Origin: an uncultured Chlorobiales bacterium
Lineage (GTDB): Bacteria; Bacteroidota; Chlorobiia; Chlorobiales; Chlorobiaceae
Reading direction: 5' to 3'
NCBI GenBank assembly: GCA_903901395.1
Contig: CAIUQW010000102.1
Span: 1 to 7,593, forward strand
DNA: 7,593 bases
Position numbers and translations under genes: made by a program. Of the stretch, positions 5,048 through 7,593 are shown one piece after another (the first letter of the stretch is position 1; each line of letters opens with the position of its first letter). The notes under the pieces were generated by a model that had not been told where the DNA came from, ran no database searches, and saw nothing but the letters and a program-made list of their open reading frames with translations.

Positions 5048-6219
5048 TCAGTCGATTATCAGCCCCTGTTTGGTTGCCAGTGGTGACGGGTAGTGTGAGA
5101 CCAGAATATACGACGACACCGCCATCGTCAGAATGGTCACCATGTGGATGAGTTGCGACGCGGTGGCGCTCAGAAGCCCCTGTTCGGCGGCGATGACGGC
5201 GATAACGAAAGCGAATTCGCTGTTCTGGCCGAGCCTCATGCTCAGTTCCTTGCTGAATTTCGGCGTTTCGCCCGTAAGCTTCAGCGCACGCTCGAAAACC
5301 AGCGGCTTGATGAAGAGCAAGAGCGCCGAAAGCAGAAGCGCTGGCAGGGCGATGCTTTTCATGAGCGAAAAATCGAGCTGCGCGCCGCGGGCAAAGAAGA
5401 AAAGGACGAGGAAAAAGTCGCGGAACATCTTCAGCTCTTCGGCGATCACTCGCGCGATGAGGTTCTCGGCCAGCGCGACGCCAGCGATGAACGCGCCGGT
5501 TTCGTGGCTCAGGCCCATCGTCTCCGCCGCGAGCGCGATGCCGAAGCACCAGCCGAGCACCAGCCGAGCACCAGCAGATTCAGCAGCTCCCGGTAGCGCT
5601 CGACCTGCCTGATAATACGGCTGAGCAGGTAGCGTTCCGCAAGCAGCGCCGCGACAACGAGCATGACGCCCTTGAGAATCCCCAACGAACCTGCGGTTAT
5701 CGACAGATTCGCCTTTCCCTTGATGAACGCGATGAGCAGAATCGCCATGAGATCCTGAATGATCAGCACCGCGATGCCGATTGCGCCCATGTGCTGCTGG
5801 TGCAGCGTGGTGGTCGGCATGAGCTTGACGACGAGAATCGTGCTTGAAAACATCATCGTGCATCCCCCGATGACCGCCTCGGTGGGTGAAAGCCCTATCG
5901 CCAGAAGGACGCTTCCCGAAATCAGCGCGAAGATGAGGCTCGTGGCGACTGTCATCGTAAAGGTGCGCCCGAAAGTCTCGACGATCTTTTGAGGATGCAG
6001 CGAAAGTCCGGCAATGAACAAAAGCAGCGTGATGCCGATTTTCGACACTTCGTCGATGAAATCGATATTGGAGACGACCCTCAGTCCCCAGGGGCCGAGC
6101 GCAATTCCGGCAAGAATGTAGGCGATGATGATCGGCTGGCGCAAGAGAAGCGAGAGCCACGCCAGAAGGGCCGAAGCCATGATGACGATGCCTATGTCGA
6201 AGTAGATGAAATCCTGCAT
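5048..6219 (-). pseudogene. CPA2-family cation/proton antiporter, frameshifted by 11-bp duplication
   Basis: An integral-membrane sodium/potassium-proton exchanger of the CPA2 (Kef/NapA-like) type, membrane domain only, with no C-terminal TrkA domain. The first part (residues 1-221 from ATG6219) holds helices with [39 protein letters not shown] and the QD motif [12 protein letters not shown] (Gln155-Asp156). At [12 protein letters not shown] the frame shifts: an 11-bp tandem duplication (5546-5575) sends translation into SAGAS... and a TGA at 5509-5511, giving a 236-residue product. The other frame continues exactly where the first breaks: [64 protein letters not shown], to the TGA at 5048. 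Removing one 11-bp unit restores a 386-residue protein of normal family length. ATG6282 or GTG6327 would add residues without family character. Either a recent knock-out, a slippage switch, or a sequence error. Confidence 0.88.
5546..5575. repeat. 11-bp tandem repeat causing the antiporter frameshift
   Basis: GCACCAGCCGA at 5546-5556 is repeated at 5557-5567 and followed by a partial third copy GCACCAGC (5568-5575), 2.7 units in all. With one unit fewer the antiporter frame is intact, and even then a 1.7-unit repeat remains, a natural substrate for replication slippage. Confidence 0.95.
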
Positions 6220-6473
6220 TGAAGTCAGCTTCAGATTCGCGTTATTAAATTTCTTCAAAAAAAGTAGCTCGTTCAGACCCATTATAGTCAATGAACGCTC
6301 GCTCTTGCCGAAACATATCCGGCTCACGCAGCGTTTTCGCGAGGGTTTTTTCGTTCCTCAGCTTGTCTGAACCCCATTGTTAACGTAAATTAGGGCCTGT
6401 TTAAACTGCCTGCTGTATTGGCGTATTTCTGGCGGGTAAGCCTCTTCCAACTTCTCCAACGAGCTTTATAATT
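6220..6473. other. Divergent promoter region between antiporter and PhoU-like gene
   Basis: 254 bases with no gene. It must start both the leftward antiporter and the rightward PhoU-like gene. TATAAT occurs on the minus strand at 6286-6281 (about 62 bases before ATG6219, a plausible -10 but without a good -35) and on the plus strand at 6467-6472, two bases before the PhoU-like ATG, too close to serve that start. A GTTTAAAC palindrome lies near 6400. No Shine-Dalgarno for either gene. Confidence 0.45.
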
Positions 6474-7202
6474 ATGGCACTGTTCGGCAAGAAATCCTCC
6501 GATTCATCGAAATCCGTCGCTGTTCCAAAAGCGTTCACCATCCAGATCGATCCGTCGAAATTCAATCTTGCCACCAAACCCGCCGGGCCGGTGCATGAGC
6601 AGCTTGAAACGCTCAGGCAGAAGCTCACCAAGCTCTCCTCGAACGTCGAGAACAACCTGATGCTCGTCGTCCGCGCTTCGACCAAAAAGGACAAGGCGCT
6701 GGCCGCTTCGGCATTCGAGTTCGACGAGCGATACATCCAGAAAGGCAAGTTCGAGGTCGAGTACCTGACTCTCGCTTATGAGAACTTCCAGCAGCTTGGC
6801 GAGGCCGATAAAAAAACCGTGACCAACGCCCGCATGATTCTCAAGGAGCTTGAAAGGATCGCCCAGTTCTGCCTCAACATCGCCGACAAGACCGAATACA
6901 TCCAGCTCGCCAACGTCCAGGTGCTGCACCGGGATGAATATGATCTGAAGCCGATGGGCGACGATACCGCCGAGATGATCAAGAAAGCGGTCGAAGCGTT
7001 CGTCAGCGGCAACTCGAAGCACGCCACCGAGACGCTCGATATGATGAAAAAGATCGACGATCTTTACGAGAAAGCGGTCGCCAAACTCAAGGCCGAGGTG
7101 AACGACTCGAACATCACCAACTACACTGGCATTCTCTCCGTCGTGGAGCACGTTCACGCCTGCGCCGAAATCTCCTGCGTGATCGCCCGGCACTTCTGCT
7201 AA
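6474..7202 (+). CDS. PhoU-like helical protein
   Basis: A 242-residue, highly helical soluble protein that looks like a PhoU-domain protein. A 40-residue basic/hydrophobic leader (ALFGKKSSDSSKS...) precedes two three-helix repeats. The first repeat ends in ELERIAQFCLNIADKTEYI (residues 125-143), the signature PhoU helix; the second ends in VVEHVHACAEISCVIARHF (223-241). Family knowledge: PhoU proteins curb phosphate uptake with PstSCAB and PhoR, and PhoU-like proteins also regulate transporters. PhoU metal sites use E/DxxxD motifs; here the matching Asp is Gln131 in repeat 1 and an Ala in repeat 2, so classic metal binding seems lost. No pst or pho gene is adjacent; the divergent antiporter is a possible, unproven partner. 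No Shine-Dalgarno precedes ATG6474. Most Lys/Glu-rich helices suggest a cytoplasmic location. Ends in a strong terminator. Confidence 0.78.
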   Translation: MALFGKKSSDSSKSVAVPKAFTIQIDPSKFNLATKPAGPVHEQLETLRQKLTKLSSNVENNLMLVVRASTKKDKALAASAFEFDERYIQKGKFEVEYLTLAYENFQQLGEADKKTVTNARMILKELERIAQFCLNIADKTEYIQLANVQVLHRDEYDLKPMGDDTAEMIKKAVEAFVSGNSKHATETLDMMKKIDDLYEKAVAKLKAEVNDSNITNYTGILSVVEHVHACAEISCVIARHFC

Positions 7203-7226
7203 AGTTACGGCACAGAAAATTTTCAG

Positions 7227-7256
7227 AAGGCGGGCATGTCCCGCCTTTATTTTTTT
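7227..7256 (+). terminator. Intrinsic terminator after the PhoU-like gene
   Basis: AAGGCGGG (7227-7234) pairs perfectly with CCCGCCTT (7240-7247) around a 5-base loop, followed by a T-run (7251-7256). It starts 25 bases after the stop codon and separates this gene from the efflux adaptor gene. Confidence 0.93.
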
Positions 7257-7331
7257 CGTCTGAAGTTCATATTATTGAAATAAGAGTATGTCGCGATATT
7301 TGTTCACAACTCCATTTCGTCCACTCTCTTC

Positions 7332-7593
7332 ATGAAGAAACACCGAAACCGGATCATCGCGCTGGTTGTGCTTGTGGCGGTTGCCGCCGTGGCGTTTCTG
7401 GCTTTGAGAAAACCCGAACAGCCCAAACCTGCTCGCGCGAGCCAGCCCTCCACAACGGCCATCGCGGTGAGCGTCGAGCCTGCATCGATGGCGTCGGTGC
7501 GCGACAGCATCAGCGTTGTCGGCACCGTCGATGCGTGGCGCGATGTCGATATTCACGCTGAGACCTCAGGCATCGTCCGCTCGATCTCCTCTG
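7332..7593 (+). CDS. RND-efflux membrane-fusion (periplasmic adaptor) protein, 5' part
   Basis: Partial gene, open at the right edge; the first 87 residues are present. The N-terminus is MKKHRNR followed by a hydrophobic segment (residues 8-25, IIALVVLVAVAAVAFLAL), an inner-membrane anchor or signal sequence. A Pro/Ala/Gln-rich linker (27-44) leads into AVSVEPASMASVRDSISVVGTVDAWRDVDIHAETSGIV (45-82), the first strands and half lipoyl domain that open HlyD/AcrA-type adaptors. Family knowledge: these proteins join an inner-membrane RND pump to an outer-membrane channel, and the pump gene usually follows; here that would be outside. The ATG at 7332 is the first start after the terminator and has no Shine-Dalgarno. 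Subfamily and substrate (drug or metal) cannot be told from this part. Confidence 0.85.
   Translation, partial: MKKHRNRIIALVVLVAVAAVAFLALRKPEQPKPARASQPSTTAIAVSVEPASMASVRDSISVVGTVDAWRDVDIHAETSGIVRSISS

Noticed and set aside
4674..5549. Long minus-strand frame (291 codons) covering the DUF3124 fragment and part of the antiporter
   Set aside because: It is the third frame of the antiporter region, extremely Arg/His-rich, and continues antisense into the PEP-CTERM gene; not a real protein.
5144..5596. Plus-strand 150-codon frames antisense to the antiporter
   Set aside because: Translations are Glu/Arg- or Ser/Ala-rich shadows typical of GC-rich antisense frames; the minus-strand antiporter motifs explain the region.
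1..7593. CRISPR arrays, tRNA or rRNA genes, riboswitches
   Set aside because: No regularly spaced repeats, cloverleaf-like segments or known riboswitch cores were recognised by eye on either strand.

Overview
The window looks like a chromosomal segment of a green sulfur bacterium (Chlorobiaceae, perhaps Chlorobaculum/Chlorobium). This is inferred from the overall character of the proteins, the scarcity of Shine-Dalgarno sites in front of housekeeping genes, and the mix of a DUF3124 protein with PEP-CTERM proteins. No rRNA or other firm taxonomic marker is present, so the assignment is moderate at best.

Layout, left to right. (1) The 3' end of a SpoU/TrmH-type RNA 2'-O-methyltransferase (+). 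(2) An alpha/beta-hydrolase with a complete Ser-Asp-His triad (+), converging tail to tail with (3) peptidyl-tRNA hydrolase pth (-). (4) An AT-richer block with two exported PEP-CTERM proteins on opposite strands (2249-2935 minus and 4162-4788 plus), on either side of (5) an exported DUF3124 protein (3368-3862 plus). (6) A 43-codon remnant of a second DUF3124 gene (4896-5027), lying between the second PEP-CTERM gene and (7) a CPA2-type cation/proton antiporter on the minus strand, whose frame is broken by an 11-bp tandem duplication. (8) A PhoU-like helical protein (+) closed by a strong terminator. (9) The first 87 codons of an RND-efflux membrane-fusion (periplasmic adaptor) protein (+) that runs off the window.

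The outer genes are ordinary housekeeping or membrane functions with GC-rich coding sequence. The interesting part is 2.2-5.05 kb. It encodes secreted, probably envelope-associated proteins and shows signs of recent rearrangement. The DUF3124 tail is present twice with an identical protein sequence but seven silent differences, and a PEP-CTERM cassette sits between the copies. This fits a single-crossover insertion or allelic recombination with DNA from a relative. Immediately next to it, the antiporter has a fresh-looking slippage mutation that may be phase-variable, inactivating, or a sequence error. No exosortase, integrase, transposase, CRISPR, tRNA or rRNA was seen.
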